A stretch of DNA of 64,000 bases. Source: Beggiatoa leptomitoformis (lineage in GTDB: Bacteria > Pseudomonadota > Gammaproteobacteria > Beggiatoales > Beggiatoaceae). Positions within the stretch are counted from its first letter, which is position 1. Each line of letters begins with the position of its first letter. Under the pieces are notes generated by a model that did not search any database, had not been told where the DNA came from, and was given only the letters and a program-made list of their open reading frames with translations. The stretch covers positions 2,366,261-2,430,260 of the forward strand of contig NZ_CP012373.2 of NCBI RefSeq assembly GCF_001305575.3, written 5' to 3'. Below, in pieces: positions 54,989 to 64,000 of the stretch. Both the position numbers and the translations under genes were made by a program.

Positions 54989-55909
54989 ATGTTGACAGTG
55001 AGTCTTGCGTTAATCCCTATTTTTTTGGTTATCTTGCTGGGATATTTATTAGTGCATATTCGTTTTCCTAATGAGTCCTTTTGGCAACCAATGGAAGAAG
55101 TGACGTATTATATTTTATTTCCATGCTTACTTATCAATGAGTTATCTTCAGCAAAATTACATGGGCTAAATATTATTCCAATGTTGATTGCGCTCATGGG
55201 TAGTATGTTATTTATTGCCTTTTTAACGTGGTTAAGTCGGACAATTTTACCCATTGATGGGCGAGGGTTTACCTCGGTTTTTCAGGGAAGTGTACGATTT
55301 AATTCTTATGTTGGTATTGCCGTTGCCGCTGCTTTGTTGCAAGGGGCGGGTGTTCCACTCGCGGCCTTAGCAATGGCATGTATGATTCCTCTGGCTAATG
55401 TGTTATGTGTCTCTGTATTGGCGCATTACGCAACGCATGAACCAACGCACTGGCTAGCTATTTTTAAAACGTTATTACGTAATCCATTAATCTTAGGATG
55501 TGTTATTGGTATTAGCTTGAATATTTCTGGATTACTATTGCCTACACCCATTCAACAAACGTTAGGAATTTTAGGCAAGGCTTCCTTGCCATTTGGTTTG
55601 TTAGCAGCGGGTGCTGGACTGCGATTTGGCGCGTTCAAGAATAATATTAGTGGTTTATTTGTCAGTACTTTGCTTAAATTACTCATTTATCCGCTGTGTG
55701 TTTGGGGATTGTGTGAGTTAATGGCATTAGACAAACAAACCAGTACAATTGCCGTTTTATATGGTTCTTTACCAACAGCAACATCGGCTTATATTTTGGC
55801 AAGACAGATGGGAGGAGATGCAACATTAATGGCGAATATTATTACTTTTCAAACAATTATTGCGGCATTAACCATGCCATTAATCTTAAGCATTTTGGTT
55901 GTTGGGTAA
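54989..55909 (+). CDS. AEC-family transporter
   Basis: A 306-residue inner-membrane protein with about ten helices, matching the auxin efflux carrier (AEC) family: 'IPIFLVILLGYLLVHI' at the start, 'MEEVTYYILFPCLLINELSSAK', 'NSYVGIAVAAALL' and the final 'SLPTATSAYILARQMGGDATLMANIITFQTI'. Bacterial members export or take up carboxylates such as malate. Substrate cannot be told here. It is followed by trpE without obvious functional link. Confidence 0.9.
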   Translation: MLTVSLALIPIFLVILLGYLLVHIRFPNESFWQPMEEVTYYILFPCLLINELSSAKLHGLNIIPMLIALMGSMLFIAFLTWLSRTILPIDGRGFTSVFQGSVRFNSYVGIAVAAALLQGAGVPLAALAMACMIPLANVLCVSVLAHYATHEPTHWLAIFKTLLRNPLILGCVIGISLNISGLLLPTPIQQTLGILGKASLPFGLLAAGAGLRFGAFKNNISGLFVSTLLKLLIYPLCVWGLCELMALDKQTSTIAVLYGSLPTATSAYILARQMGGDATLMANIITFQTIIAALTMPLILSILVVG

Positions 55910-56113
55910 GTTTTATTTGTAGTCTTGATAGCTATCTGAGGTAAAGAAAGCTATTCTCGTTAAGAAAGTCGTGTTTAATTGCGATAATCTAGGCGGAAAA
56001 TTCACTGCAGCTCTGTTAGAATTCGCTTGCTGTATGCCTACCCTTTCCTTTTCCTTATCTGGAAATATTTATGCCGTTGTTTTCTCCTTTCATTTGACTT
56101 AAATGGATTTAGC

Positions 56114-57598
56114 ATGACCCCAGCGCAATATTCTGAACTCGTCCAAGCGGGTTATAACCGCATCCCCATCTTACGTGAAGTCTTAGCTGATTTAGATACG
56201 CCATTAAGTGCTTACTTAAAATTGGCTAAAGGGGCGTATTCTTACTTATTTGAATCAGTTCATGGTAGTGAGAAATGGGGACGTTATTCATTTATCGGCT
56301 TGCCTGCAAAAGTCATTGTGCGTGTTTGGGGAACAGCAATAGAGGTCTGGCGAGAGGGGACAGTTGTTGAACGATTACAAGTGAGTGACCCATTAGTATG
56401 GATTACGGCGTTTAAACAACGATTTAAAGTACCCGAATTATCTTATCCATTACCCTTTGTGGGTGGATTGGTTGGCTATTTTGGTTATGACACTATCCGT
56501 TATATTGAACCACGATTAGCAAATGTACAGCATCCTGATACATTACAAACCCCCGATATTTTATTAATGGTCTCTGATGAGGTGTTAGTATTTGATAGCT
56601 TGCAGGATAAACTGTATTTAATCGTTCATGCTAATACCGATTTTCCTGACGCATTGGCACAGGCAGAACAACGTTTAGATTATTTAGTGCAGCAATTACG
56701 CGAAAATCGCCCAACCCTCGTCGATAACACACCGCCTTATACCGTTAGCGAGAGTGACTTCGTAACAGGATTTGGAAAGGAAGCCTACAAACAAGCAGTT
56801 GAGCAAATTAAAAATTACGCGCTCAATGGCGATATTATGCAAGTTGTCTTGTCACAACGCATGAGTATTCCTTGTCCTGTTTTACCCTTAAATGTTTATC
56901 GGGCATTGCGTTATTTAAACCCATCACCCTACATGTTTTATCTGGATTTAGATGATTTTCATGTTGTTGGTTCATCACCTGAGATTTTAGTACGATTGTC
57001 TCAGGGAGAAATCACTGTACGCCCAATTGCTGGCACACGTCCACGTGGTGCAACGGTTGCGGAAGATAAAGCTTTAGAAGCAGAGTTATTAGCTGACCCT
57101 AAAGAATGTGCTGAACATCTAATGCTGATTGATTTAGGTCGCAATGATGTTGGACGGGTTGCAAAAGTTGGTAGCGTGCGTGTTACTGATAAGATGATTG
57201 TAGAACGTTATTCACACGTCATGCACATCGTTTCTAACGTGACGGGAGAATTAAAACCTGAATTGGATGCAATTGATGTGTTACGTGCTGTCTTTCCTGC
57301 GGGAACTTTAAGTGGCGCGCCGAAAGTGCGTGCAATGGAAATCATCGATGAACTTGAACCCATGAAACGCTGCGTCTATGCGGGGGCTGTGGGATATTTA
57401 TCATGGCATGGCGATATGGATACCGCTATAGCAATTCGTACAGCGGTCATTAAAAACGGTATTTTACATATTCAAGTGGGTGCAGGCATTGTCGCCGATT
57501 CTGTCCCTGAGAACGAATGGAATGAAACCATGAATAAAGGACGTGCGATGTTTAAGGCGGTTGCAATGGCAGCATCTGGTGTTTACCAGTTCAACTAA
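56114..57598 (+). CDS. trpE: Anthranilate synthase component I
   Basis: TrpE makes anthranilate from chorismate for tryptophan synthesis. The 494-residue protein has the N-terminal regulatory region ('[29 protein letters not shown]', which holds the tryptophan-inhibition LLES-like element). The chorismate-binding domain follows ('QVVLSQRMS', '[10 protein letters not shown]', 'PIAGTRPRG', '[11 protein letters not shown]', '[20 protein letters not shown]'). The ATG at 56114 is chosen; an upstream frame from 56027 is hydrophobic and unlike the family. No Trp-rich leader peptide was found upstream. Confidence 0.95.
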   Translation: MTPAQYSELVQAGYNRIPILREVLADLDTPLSAYLKLAKGAYSYLFESVHGSEKWGRYSFIGLPAKVIVRVWGTAIEVWREGTVVERLQVSDPLVWITAFKQRFKVPELSYPLPFVGGLVGYFGYDTIRYIEPRLANVQHPDTLQTPDILLMVSDEVLVFDSLQDKLYLIVHANTDFPDALAQAEQRLDYLVQQLRENRPTLVDNTPPYTVSESDFVTGFGKEAYKQAVEQIKNYALNGDIMQVVLSQRMSIPCPVLPLNVYRALRYLNPSPYMFYLDLDDFHVVGSSPEILVRLSQGEITVRPIAGTRPRGATVAEDKALEAELLADPKECAEHLMLIDLGRNDVGRVAKVGSVRVTDKMIVERYSHVMHIVSNVTGELKPELDAIDVLRAVFPAGTLSGAPKVRAMEIIDELEPMKRCVYAGAVGYLSWHGDMDTAIAIRTAVIKNGILHIQVGAGIVADSVPENEWNETMNKGRAMFKAVAMAASGVYQFN

Positions 57599-57617
57599 AG
57601 GGTTAAGGAGTTGCTAT

Positions 57618-58202
57618 ATGTTATTGATGATAGACAATTATGATTCCTTCACCTACAATCTTGTACAATATTTTGGTGAACTGGGTGCAGATGTACGTGT
57701 TTTTCGGAATGACCAAATTACAATAGAAGACATTACCGCACTTGCACCACAACACATTGTGGTTTCACCGGGTCCTTGCACCCCGAATGAAGCAGGTATT
57801 TCTATTGCCGCGATTCAAACCTTTGCGGGTAAAATTCCATTATTAGGTGTTTGCCTAGGGCATCAAAGCATTGGGCAAGCCTTTGGTGGCAACATCATTC
57901 GCGCAAAAGCCATTATGCACGGCAAGACATCGCTGATTCATCATAAAGGGATTGGGGTTTTTCAAGGGCTTAAAACCCCTTATCAGGCAACACGCTACCA
58001 CTCGTTAGTAATTGAAAAACACAGTTTACCCGATTGTTTAGAAATGACTGCGTGGACAGAAACACCTGATGGACAAGTTGATGAAATCATGGGCGTGCGC
58101 CATAAAACGCTCAATGCCTTAGAAGGGGTACAATTTCATCCCGAATCCATATTGACCGAATATGGGCATACGTTATTACAAAACTTTATTGGAATGCGCT
58201 GA
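57618..58202 (+). CDS. trpG: Anthranilate synthase component II (glutamine amidotransferase)
   Basis: TrpG releases ammonia from glutamine for TrpE; in many bacteria the same protein serves folate synthesis as PabA. The 194-residue class I amidotransferase has '[16 protein letters not shown]', '[13 protein letters not shown]', the nucleophile in '[15 protein letters not shown]' and His-Glu in '[12 protein letters not shown]'. The ATG at 57618 has a perfect AAGGAG 7 bases upstream. It lies 19 bases after trpE. trpD and trpC do not follow. Confidence 0.95.
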   Translation: MLLMIDNYDSFTYNLVQYFGELGADVRVFRNDQITIEDITALAPQHIVVSPGPCTPNEAGISIAAIQTFAGKIPLLGVCLGHQSIGQAFGGNIIRAKAIMHGKTSLIHHKGIGVFQGLKTPYQATRYHSLVIEKHSLPDCLEMTAWTETPDGQVDEIMGVRHKTLNALEGVQFHPESILTEYGHTLLQNFIGMR

Positions 58203-58530
58203 GTTATTGCGAGGCATGAGGGCGGTAGGTAATCATGCGGGTAGCATAAGATACTGCGTTCAAGGGTAGTACTAAAGTAGTAAGGATAATGGCTGAGCTT
58301 CACCTTTCCCTAACCATTTCCACATTATGGAGAGGGATACAATGATAAATAAAGGTTTCCCCCCATAAATAGGGAGTATAAGGGAGAAGTTTGGTACTAC
58401 CCGTCCAGATATTCTTTGAGTGGGTATGCGTCACGTATTATGACTTACGTCCTTATCGCCTGCGAAAAAAGTTGGCGTGTTGGACTGATATAACTTAGTA
58501 TTCCAAGAAAGTAATCACAGGTTAAAGCCT
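58203..58530. other. Structured gene-free interval upstream of pilB
   Basis: 328 bases between trpG and pilB. GGGTAGTAC (58264-58272) is inversely repeated as GTACTACCC (58394-58402), enclosing smaller CCCT/AGGG pairings near 58308-58336 and 58361-58388. A minimal frame of 18 codons starts at 58289 with AAGG upstream and ends at 58345, overlapping an 8-codon frame. The region could be a structured leader, a small RNA or degenerate sequence. No sigma-54 promoter box was convincing. Confidence 0.4.
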
Positions 58531-60255
58531 ATGTCCGTCACCAAATCTAAAGTCATTCTCACTGGATTAGCGCGTAAGTTGGTTAGCGAAAACCTCCTTA
58601 CAGAAGCTGTAGCAGAACAGGCTTTTGAAGAAGCCATTAAAACACGTAGCTCATTCGTTGCGTATCTTGTTGAAAAAAAACTACTCGGCAGCAAAGAAGT
58701 TGCACATGCCGCTTCTGAAGAGCTAGGCGTTCCCTTAGTTGATATTGAAAATATTGATTTAAATCCTGATGTTATTAAGCTGATTGATGAAAAGTTACTC
58801 AAAAAACATCGTGCATTACCCTTGTTTAAACGGGGTAATCGTCTGTTTGTTGCGATGTCTGATCCTACGAATTTTCCTGCGTTAGATGAGATTAAATTCC
58901 AAACCAAGATGAATACAGAAGCTATCTTGGTAGAAGAAGATAAGATTTTAAAACTCATGGAAAAAGTCGCCGAGCTTTTTGATACGGGCATGAAGCTAGA
59001 TGGCGAGTTAGGTGATTTAGACTTAGCTGATGAAGATGCCGAAAATGGTGTAAAAGAAGAGGAAAAAAGCGATTCAGAAGACGCGCCTATTGTTAAATTC
59101 GTTAATAAAATGTTACTTGACGCAATCAAATTAGGGGCTTCTGACTTACATTTTGAACCCTACGAAAAATTCTATCGTGTCCGTTTTCGAGTTGATGGTA
59201 TGCTTCGCTCGGTTTCTAATCCCCCTGTTGGGCTAAACCGTAAACTGGCTGCACGTATTAAGGTTATGTCCCGTCTTGACGTATCTGAACGACGTGTTCC
59301 ACAAGATGGACGTATCAAACTCAAAATTTCAGCCAGTAAATCTATGGATTTTCGTGTCAGCACTTGCCCTACGCTATTTGGCGAAAAAATCGTTATGCGT
59401 ATTTTGGACTCCTCAGCGGCAAAGTTAAATATTGACCAACTAGGCTATGAACCTGAACAAAAAGAACAATACCTTCAAGCCTTATCAAACCCTTATGGCA
59501 TGGTGCTGGTTACAGGACCAACAGGAAGCGGTAAAACCGTATCCTTATATACAGGGGTGAATATTCTTAATAAAGAAGATGTAAATATCTCCACCGCAGA
59601 AGACCCTGTGGAAATTAACTTACCCGGTGTGAATCAAGTTCAAGTGGATGAGCGCACGGGTATGAGCTTCGCGAAAGCACTAAAAGCCTTTTTACGACAA
59701 GACCCTGATATTATTTTGGTAGGAGAAATTCGGGATTTAGAAACGGGTGGGATTGCGATTAAAGCCGCATCCACAGGACACATGGTTATGTCCACTTTAC
59801 ATACCAATGATGCCCCCCAAACGCTAACCCGTATGATTGACATGGGAATTGCACCATTCGCAATTGCTACCTCAGTCAACCTAGTGATGGCGCAACGACT
59901 CTGCCGCCGTCTATGTTCGTGTAAAGTTGAAGTAGATATTCCTAAAAAAGCACTGTTAGAAGAAGGATTTAAAGAACAAGAAGTCAATGATCCAAACTTC
60001 AAAGTTTATGGTCCGCGTCCTGATGGTTGTGAAAAATGTACCAACTCTGGCTATAAAGGGCGGGTCGGGATTTATCAAGTAATGCCTATTTCAGATGCAA
60101 TGCGCCGTATGATTATGGAAGGTAAAAATGCGGTGGATTTAGCAGACCAAGCGCAAAAAGAGGGCATCCCTGACTTGCGTCAATCTGGTTTAAAAAAGGT
60201 AAAAGACGGATTGACTTCCCTAGAAGAAATCAATCGCGTAGTTCTTAAGGAATAA
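58531..60255 (+). CDS. pilB: Type IV pilus extension ATPase PilB
   Basis: PilB is the cytoplasmic hexameric motor that drives pilus assembly. The 574-residue protein has an N-terminal MshEN-like region ('LLTEAVAEQAFEEAI'), which in relatives can bind c-di-GMP. The GspE-type ATPase core has Walker A 'GPTGSGKTVSLY' (near residue 328), the Asp box 'STAEDPVEINLPG', Walker B 'DPDIILVGEIRD' and the His box 'STLHTNDAPQTL'. The zinc tetracysteine motif is 'LCRRLCSCK' ... 'CEKCTNSGYKGRVG'. It heads pilBCD-coaE-zapD. It has no pilT neighbour. Confidence 0.97.
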   Translation: MSVTKSKVILTGLARKLVSENLLTEAVAEQAFEEAIKTRSSFVAYLVEKKLLGSKEVAHAASEELGVPLVDIENIDLNPDVIKLIDEKLLKKHRALPLFKRGNRLFVAMSDPTNFPALDEIKFQTKMNTEAILVEEDKILKLMEKVAELFDTGMKLDGELGDLDLADEDAENGVKEEEKSDSEDAPIVKFVNKMLLDAIKLGASDLHFEPYEKFYRVRFRVDGMLRSVSNPPVGLNRKLAARIKVMSRLDVSERRVPQDGRIKLKISASKSMDFRVSTCPTLFGEKIVMRILDSSAAKLNIDQLGYEPEQKEQYLQALSNPYGMVLVTGPTGSGKTVSLYTGVNILNKEDVNISTAEDPVEINLPGVNQVQVDERTGMSFAKALKAFLRQDPDIILVGEIRDLETGGIAIKAASTGHMVMSTLHTNDAPQTLTRMIDMGIAPFAIATSVNLVMAQRLCRRLCSCKVEVDIPKKALLEEGFKEQEVNDPNFKVYGPRPDGCEKCTNSGYKGRVGIYQVMPISDAMRRMIMEGKNAVDLADQAQKEGIPDLRQSGLKKVKDGLTSLEEINRVVLKE

Positions 60256-60261
60256 TGTGCC

Positions 60262-61524
60262 ATGGCAGAAATTGCAAAGAAAACCGCTGATAAGGGTGGG
60301 GTTAAATCCCCTAAAACCGAGATTTTTGTTTGGGAAGGTAAGGACAAACAAGGTAAAAAAATCAAAGGTGAACAAACAGGCACCAGTGAGATTTTGGTAA
60401 AAGCCATTTTACGTAAGCAAGGCGTAAACCCCACACGAGTACGTAAGAAGCCTAAGCCTTTACTGGGCGGGGGTGGGGGAGGTAAACCTATCACGGCATC
60501 AGATATTGCCGTATTCGCGCGCCAATTGACCACCATGATGGGTGCAGGTGTGCCTTTAATTCAAGCCTTTGATATTGTTGCGCAAGGGCAAGAAAATCCT
60601 CGTATGCAAAAAATGTTGTTAGAAATTAAAACAACCGTCGAAGCAGGTGGCACGTTAGCCGACGGCTTACGGCAACATCCCAACGAATTTGATGCACTCT
60701 TTTGTAACCTTGTAGAAGCAGGGGAACAAGCAGGGGCATTAGAATCGTTACTAGATAAGGTTGCAACGTATAAAGAAAAAACCGAAGGTATTAAGAAAAA
60801 AATCAAAAAAGCACTGACTTATCCTATCGCAGTCGTAGTGGTTGCATTTATTATTACCGCTATTTTGATGATTTTCGTCGTACCCGTCTTTGCTGACTTA
60901 TTTAAAGGCTTTGGTGCTGATTTGCCCGCACTGACTCAATTTGTAGTGGATTTATCTAATTTATTCGTCACATACTGGTACATTATCTTTGGGGTAGCCA
61001 TCGGAGGCGTTATTGCCTTTAGCCAAGCAAAAAAACGAATCCTAGCATTTGATCATTTTTTACAGCGACTGTCTTTAAAAATGCCCATTTTTGGTGATTT
61101 GATTGGTAAATCAGCCGTTGCGCGCTTTGCACGAACAATGGCAACCATGTTTGCAGCAGGTACACCGATGGTGGAAGCAATGGACTCTGTTGCAGGCGCA
61201 ACAGGTAATATTGTTTATTTTGACGCAGTTATGCAAATTAAAGATGATGTTTCAACAGGGACAGCCCTTGCAACCAGTATGCGAAATCAAGGCAAAATTT
61301 GGCCAAATATGATGATACAAATGGTACAAATTGGTGAAGAATCGGGTGCATTAGAAACCATGCTTAGTAAAGTTGCCGATTTCTACGAAGAAGAAGTTGA
61401 TGCATTGGTTGACGCAATGAGTAGCTTATTAGAACCCATGATTATGGCGTTCTTAGGGATTGTCATTGGTGGTTTGGTCGTGGCAATGTACTTACCAATT
61501 TTCAAAATGGGGTCGGTCGTCTAA
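60262..61524 (+). CDS. pilC: Type IV pilus inner-membrane platform protein PilC
   Basis: PilC is the platform on which pilins are added or removed. The 420-residue protein has two GspF domains, each with the conserved 'FARQLTTMMGAGVPLIQAFDIVA' or 'FARTMATMFAAGTPMVEAMDSVAG' pattern. It has three membrane helices (about residues 185-210, 235-255 and 390-415). The last segment 'EPMIMAFLGIVIGGLVVAMYLPIFKMG' is typical. A Lys-rich cytoplasmic N-terminus precedes it. It follows pilB by six bases. Confidence 0.96.
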   Translation: MAEIAKKTADKGGVKSPKTEIFVWEGKDKQGKKIKGEQTGTSEILVKAILRKQGVNPTRVRKKPKPLLGGGGGGKPITASDIAVFARQLTTMMGAGVPLIQAFDIVAQGQENPRMQKMLLEIKTTVEAGGTLADGLRQHPNEFDALFCNLVEAGEQAGALESLLDKVATYKEKTEGIKKKIKKALTYPIAVVVVAFIITAILMIFVVPVFADLFKGFGADLPALTQFVVDLSNLFVTYWYIIFGVAIGGVIAFSQAKKRILAFDHFLQRLSLKMPIFGDLIGKSAVARFARTMATMFAAGTPMVEAMDSVAGATGNIVYFDAVMQIKDDVSTGTALATSMRNQGKIWPNMMIQMVQIGEESGALETMLSKVADFYEEEVDALVDAMSSLLEPMIMAFLGIVIGGLVVAMYLPIFKMGSVV

Positions 61525-61529
61525 TCAGC

Positions 61530-62429
61530 ATGGAAACATTGGCTTATATTGCAACAAATCCGCTTTTAGCTGTTTTCCTTATTGGAATATTAGGTTTAAT
61601 TGTGGGAAGCTTTTTAAATGTTATTATTTATCGCTTACCCGTTATGATGGAGCGAGATTGGCGCAAGCAGTGTGAGGAGATTCTACAGCAACCAACATCT
61701 TCTGTTACAGAACCTGTTTTTAATATCGCTTATCCGCCCTCACGGTGTCCACATTGTGGACATCAAATTACTGCCTTAGAAAATATTCCTATTTTAAGTT
61801 ATCTTTGGCAACGGGGACAGTGTACGGGCTGTCATGCGTCCATCTCTTCGCGCTACCCGATTATTGAAGGGGTTAGTGCATTGCTTGCTATGATAACGGT
61901 TTGGCAAGCATGGTCGTTTCTTGGATTTGGTTTACCTCTTTTGGGCGTTGTCATTCTCACATGGGCATTACTCGCCTTGAGCATGATAGATATAGACCAT
62001 CAATTATTACCTGATGATATTACCCTGCCTTTTTTATGGTTAGGTGTTTTATTAAATCTATTAGGTTTTTATCCGTCCGTGGGACTGTATAACAGTATTA
62101 TTGGTGTCATGGCGGGTTATATGAGTTTATGGTCGGTTTATATTCTCTTTAAATTAGTAACAGGCAAGGAAGGGATGGGGGCTGGTGATTTTAAATTGCT
62201 TGCAATGCTTGGTGCATGGATGGGATGGCAAGCCCTACCTGTTATCGTCATATTATCTTCTCTAGTTGGTGCAACCTTTGGTATTTTAATGATTGTGGTA
62301 CGTGGACAGGATAAAAGCATCCCCATTTCCTTTGGACCCTATCTTGCGATGGCAGGATGGATTCACCTGTTATGGGGAGATATGCTGATTCATTGGTATC
62401 AAACAATGATGGGAGTAAGTATTGGTTGA
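61530..62429 (+). CDS. pilD: Prepilin peptidase / N-methyltransferase PilD
   Basis: PilD cleaves and N-methylates prepilins and type II pseudopilins, including the GspK in this window. The 299-residue membrane protein has the N-terminal methyltransferase loop with two zinc CxxC pairs ('SRCPHCGHQ' and 'GQCTGCHAS'). The catalytic aspartates are in 'MIDIDHQLLPD' and 'GAGDFKLLAMLG'. About seven or eight helices are seen. Its stop overlaps the coaE start. Confidence 0.96.
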   Translation: METLAYIATNPLLAVFLIGILGLIVGSFLNVIIYRLPVMMERDWRKQCEEILQQPTSSVTEPVFNIAYPPSRCPHCGHQITALENIPILSYLWQRGQCTGCHASISSRYPIIEGVSALLAMITVWQAWSFLGFGLPLLGVVILTWALLALSMIDIDHQLLPDDITLPFLWLGVLLNLLGFYPSVGLYNSIIGVMAGYMSLWSVYILFKLVTGKEGMGAGDFKLLAMLGAWMGWQALPVIVILSSLVGATFGILMIVVRGQDKSIPISFGPYLAMAGWIHLLWGDMLIHWYQTMMGVSIG

Positions 62430-63046
62430 GTAAGACGTTAACAATCGGCTTAACAGGGGGCATAGCCAGTGGTAAAACCACCGTTTCTACGCACTTTGCG
62501 ACATGGGGCGTTCCCATTATCGATGCAGATGTTATTGCACATGCCTTAACACAGGCAGGGCAAACCGCCGTTATTACAATTGCCGAGGTTTTTGGACAGG
62601 CGATGTTACAAACGGATGGCAGTTTAAATCGTCAAAAACTACGTCAATACGTCTTTCAAGACAAAGGTAAACGTAAACAATTAGAAGCAATATTACATCC
62701 ACTGATTCGGGCAGAAATGCACAAGCAGGCAACTGCGGTGACCTTCCCTTATTGTGTTTTTAGCATTCCTTTATTAGTTGAAACAAGACAAACTAATTAT
62801 GTTGATCGCGTTTTAGTGGTAGATTGTCCGACCACATTACAACATCAACGATTAGTCTCACGAAATGGTTTTAATGCAAACGAAATTGCGCAAATACTCG
62901 CTGCTCAGGCAAGTCGTTCAGCCCGTCTTGCACAAGCTGATGATGTTATTCACAATGACACGTCACCGACACATTTGATTGAACAAGTTTTGCGCTTTCA
63001 CCATTACTACCAGCAGTTAGCTTGTGAAATCTCCACTAAACCTTGA
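62426..63046 (+). CDS. coaE: Dephospho-CoA kinase
   Basis: CoaE phosphorylates dephospho-CoA in the last step of CoA synthesis. The 206-residue P-loop kinase has Walker A 'GLTGGIASGKTTVS', 'DADVIAHALTQ', the CoA-binding region 'LHPLIRAEMHKQ' and 'IPLLVET'. The best start is a TTG at 62426 overlapping the pilD TGA (TTGA), with GGGAG 10 bases upstream. In-frame ATG codons further up lie well inside pilD. The pilD-coaE-zapD order is typical of Gammaproteobacteria. Confidence 0.95.
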   Translation: MSKTLTIGLTGGIASGKTTVSTHFATWGVPIIDADVIAHALTQAGQTAVITIAEVFGQAMLQTDGSLNRQKLRQYVFQDKGKRKQLEAILHPLIRAEMHKQATAVTFPYCVFSIPLLVETRQTNYVDRVLVVDCPTTLQHQRLVSRNGFNANEIAQILAAQASRSARLAQADDVIHNDTSPTHLIEQVLRFHHYYQQLACEISTKP

Positions 63047-63074
63047 CTTAATTCTACTAAAAAGTTAATTAACA

Positions 63075-63854
63075 ATGAGTTTCGCAAAAAAAAGAGTCAC
63101 CTACGAACAGCCGCTGAATGACCGTATCAAAAATATGTTGCGGTTAGAATACCTCTTTGGCGGGTTGAATTACCATATCAAAGGTCCTTCTGCTTGGGAC
63201 AGTCGTACTGTTGTTGATTATATTGTAAAAGTGCTAGATGTGATGGAAAGACTGGATTTACGTGAAGATTTAATTCAAGACCTAGAACATCACTTATTGG
63301 GTTTGGAACGGTGGCGACGCATTCCTAATGCAGATGCTGAACGTGTTAATCAGTTAATATTACAAGCACAACATCTATTAGACAGATTACGTGCATTAAG
63401 TGGTCCTCCCAATCAATTAATTAGCCAATTACCCCTAATTAACTTGATTAAACAACGTAGCAATATCGCGGGAGGATTATGTCGTTTTGATGTTCCTGCT
63501 TATCATTTTTGGTTACAAAAAAATCCTAAACAACGCTTACATGATATAAACGAATGGTTAGCTCCGTTAGAGTCAATTCGTGAAGCGATTGAATTAGACC
63601 TCTACATGATACGAAATAGTGCGAAGACCTCTCAAGAAACTGCAATGACAGGTTATTTTCAAGCGGCTTTTGACAATCAGGCGAATTATCAACTTGTGCG
63701 GGTTAGTTTACCGCCAGAACATAGCTGTTTTGTTGAAATTAGTGGGGGTAAACAACGCTTTACAATACGTTTTTTTGAACAACCAGATGTCAACGAAAAA
63801 CCCATTCCAACAGAACAGGATGTCAACTTTGATCTCTGCTGTTGTATGATGTAA
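63075..63854 (+). CDS. zapD: Cell division protein ZapD
   Basis: ZapD crosslinks FtsZ filaments in the Z-ring. The 259-residue protein has 'YEQPLNDRIKNMLRLEYLF' at the start, a helical bundle ('LDLREDLIQDLEHHLLGLERW'), and a C-terminal beta-barrel-like part with 'FDVPAYHFWLQ'. No membrane segment. It follows coaE by 28 bases. The yacG gene commonly next in this cluster is not seen before the window ends. Confidence 0.94.
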   Translation: MSFAKKRVTYEQPLNDRIKNMLRLEYLFGGLNYHIKGPSAWDSRTVVDYIVKVLDVMERLDLREDLIQDLEHHLLGLERWRRIPNADAERVNQLILQAQHLLDRLRALSGPPNQLISQLPLINLIKQRSNIAGGLCRFDVPAYHFWLQKNPKQRLHDINEWLAPLESIREAIELDLYMIRNSAKTSQETAMTGYFQAAFDNQANYQLVRVSLPPEHSCFVEISGGKQRFTIRFFEQPDVNEKPIPTEQDVNFDLCCCMM

Positions 63855-63966
63855 CAAATTGCAACTCAGTTTAAAAGAGCGTGTTGCAGCGTGGTATCCT
63901 CTTACGGATACAAGCGAACTCACGCTATACTAGATAGACTGATAGATATTATAGGAAGCTATCACT

Positions 63967-64000
63967 ATGGATAAAACGTTTAAGGTGGGTGTGTTTGGTT
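63967..64000 (+). CDS. Start of an unidentified gene (partial)
   Basis: An ATG at 63967 with AGGA about 12 bases upstream opens MDKTFKVGVFG before the right edge. A possible -10 box TATACT lies at 63926-63931. A beta-strand-plus-Gly start could begin a Rossmann fold, but eleven codons are too few to identify it. Confidence 0.4.
   Translation, partial: MDKTFKVGVFG

Noticed and set aside
55910-56113. Tryptophan attenuator upstream of trpE
   Set aside because: No leader peptide with clustered Trp codons and no alternative hairpin pair was seen.

Overview
The window is an AT-rich stretch of a Gram-negative gammaproteobacterial chromosome, packed with housekeeping and cell-envelope genes. Several gene orders are typical of Gammaproteobacteria: mrcA divergent from pilMNOPQ, lptM-lysA, petABC-sspB, ppiB-lpxH, ubiE-ubiJ-ubiB and pilBCD-coaE-zapD. 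A cytochrome bc1 complex, a polyhydroxybutyrate (PHB) locus, type IV pili and the low GC suggest a sulfur-oxidising filamentous lineage such as Beggiatoaceae/Thiotrichales. That placement is an inference from gene content and style, not from a marker-gene tree. No rRNA, tRNA, CRISPR array or prophage was recognised.

Layout. 1-1.1 kb: tail of an AsmA-like gene and scpA. 1.1-1.4 kb: a small repeat nest (29-bp direct repeats, a palindromic element, a transposase relic). 1.4-7.4 kb: a FIST sensor protein, lptM-lysA, a GT2/DUF2304 pair, a GH19-type hydrolase and a MocR-type regulator. 7.5-18.4 kb (minus strand): pilMNOPQ, followed by a 1746-residue Ig-repeat lipoprotein. 18.5-24.3 kb: mrcA-plsY and two tandem paralogous lipoproteins, split by an 851-bp IS5-family element inserted in the plsY stop codon. 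24.3-31.5 kb: FlgO-like lipoprotein, COG0523 GTPase, LysR regulator, lspA-gspK, pgm and a DUF4395-rhodanese fusion. 32-35.7 kb: petABC, sspB and a DUF3305-like gene. 36-41.4 kb: two cyclophilins, lpxH and ubiEJB. 41.5-49 kb: a CcsA/HemX-like membrane protein, a thioredoxin-TPR protein, a DUF606 protein, mrdA, a receiver-first histidine kinase and waaA. 49.3-52.6 kb: phaA, phaR, phaB and a phasin. 52.8-54.7 kb: three envelope genes of unknown role. 55-64 kb: an AEC transporter, trpEG, pilBCD, coaE, zapD and the first codons of one more gene.

How the genes work together. Both type IV pilus blocks lie in this window: alignment complex and secretin at 13-18 kb, motor, platform and prepilin peptidase at 58-62 kb. 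No major pilin gene is present. Peptidoglycan synthesis (mrcA, mrdA), LPS (lpxH, waaA), phospholipid (plsY) and lipoprotein processing (lspA) are interspersed with at least seven predicted lipoproteins, so the region is strongly envelope-oriented. The ubi genes make the quinone used by the bc1 complex. phaA and phaB supply 3-hydroxybutyryl-CoA for a PHB synthase encoded elsewhere, with PhaR and the phasin as regulator and granule coat.

The best candidates for something undescribed are the giant Ig-repeat lipoprotein next to pilQ, the paired lipoproteins downstream of the IS, the envelope trio at 52.8-54.7 kb, and a TGC-rich palindrome before the phasin gene. No wholly new multi-gene system could be demonstrated from sequence alone.
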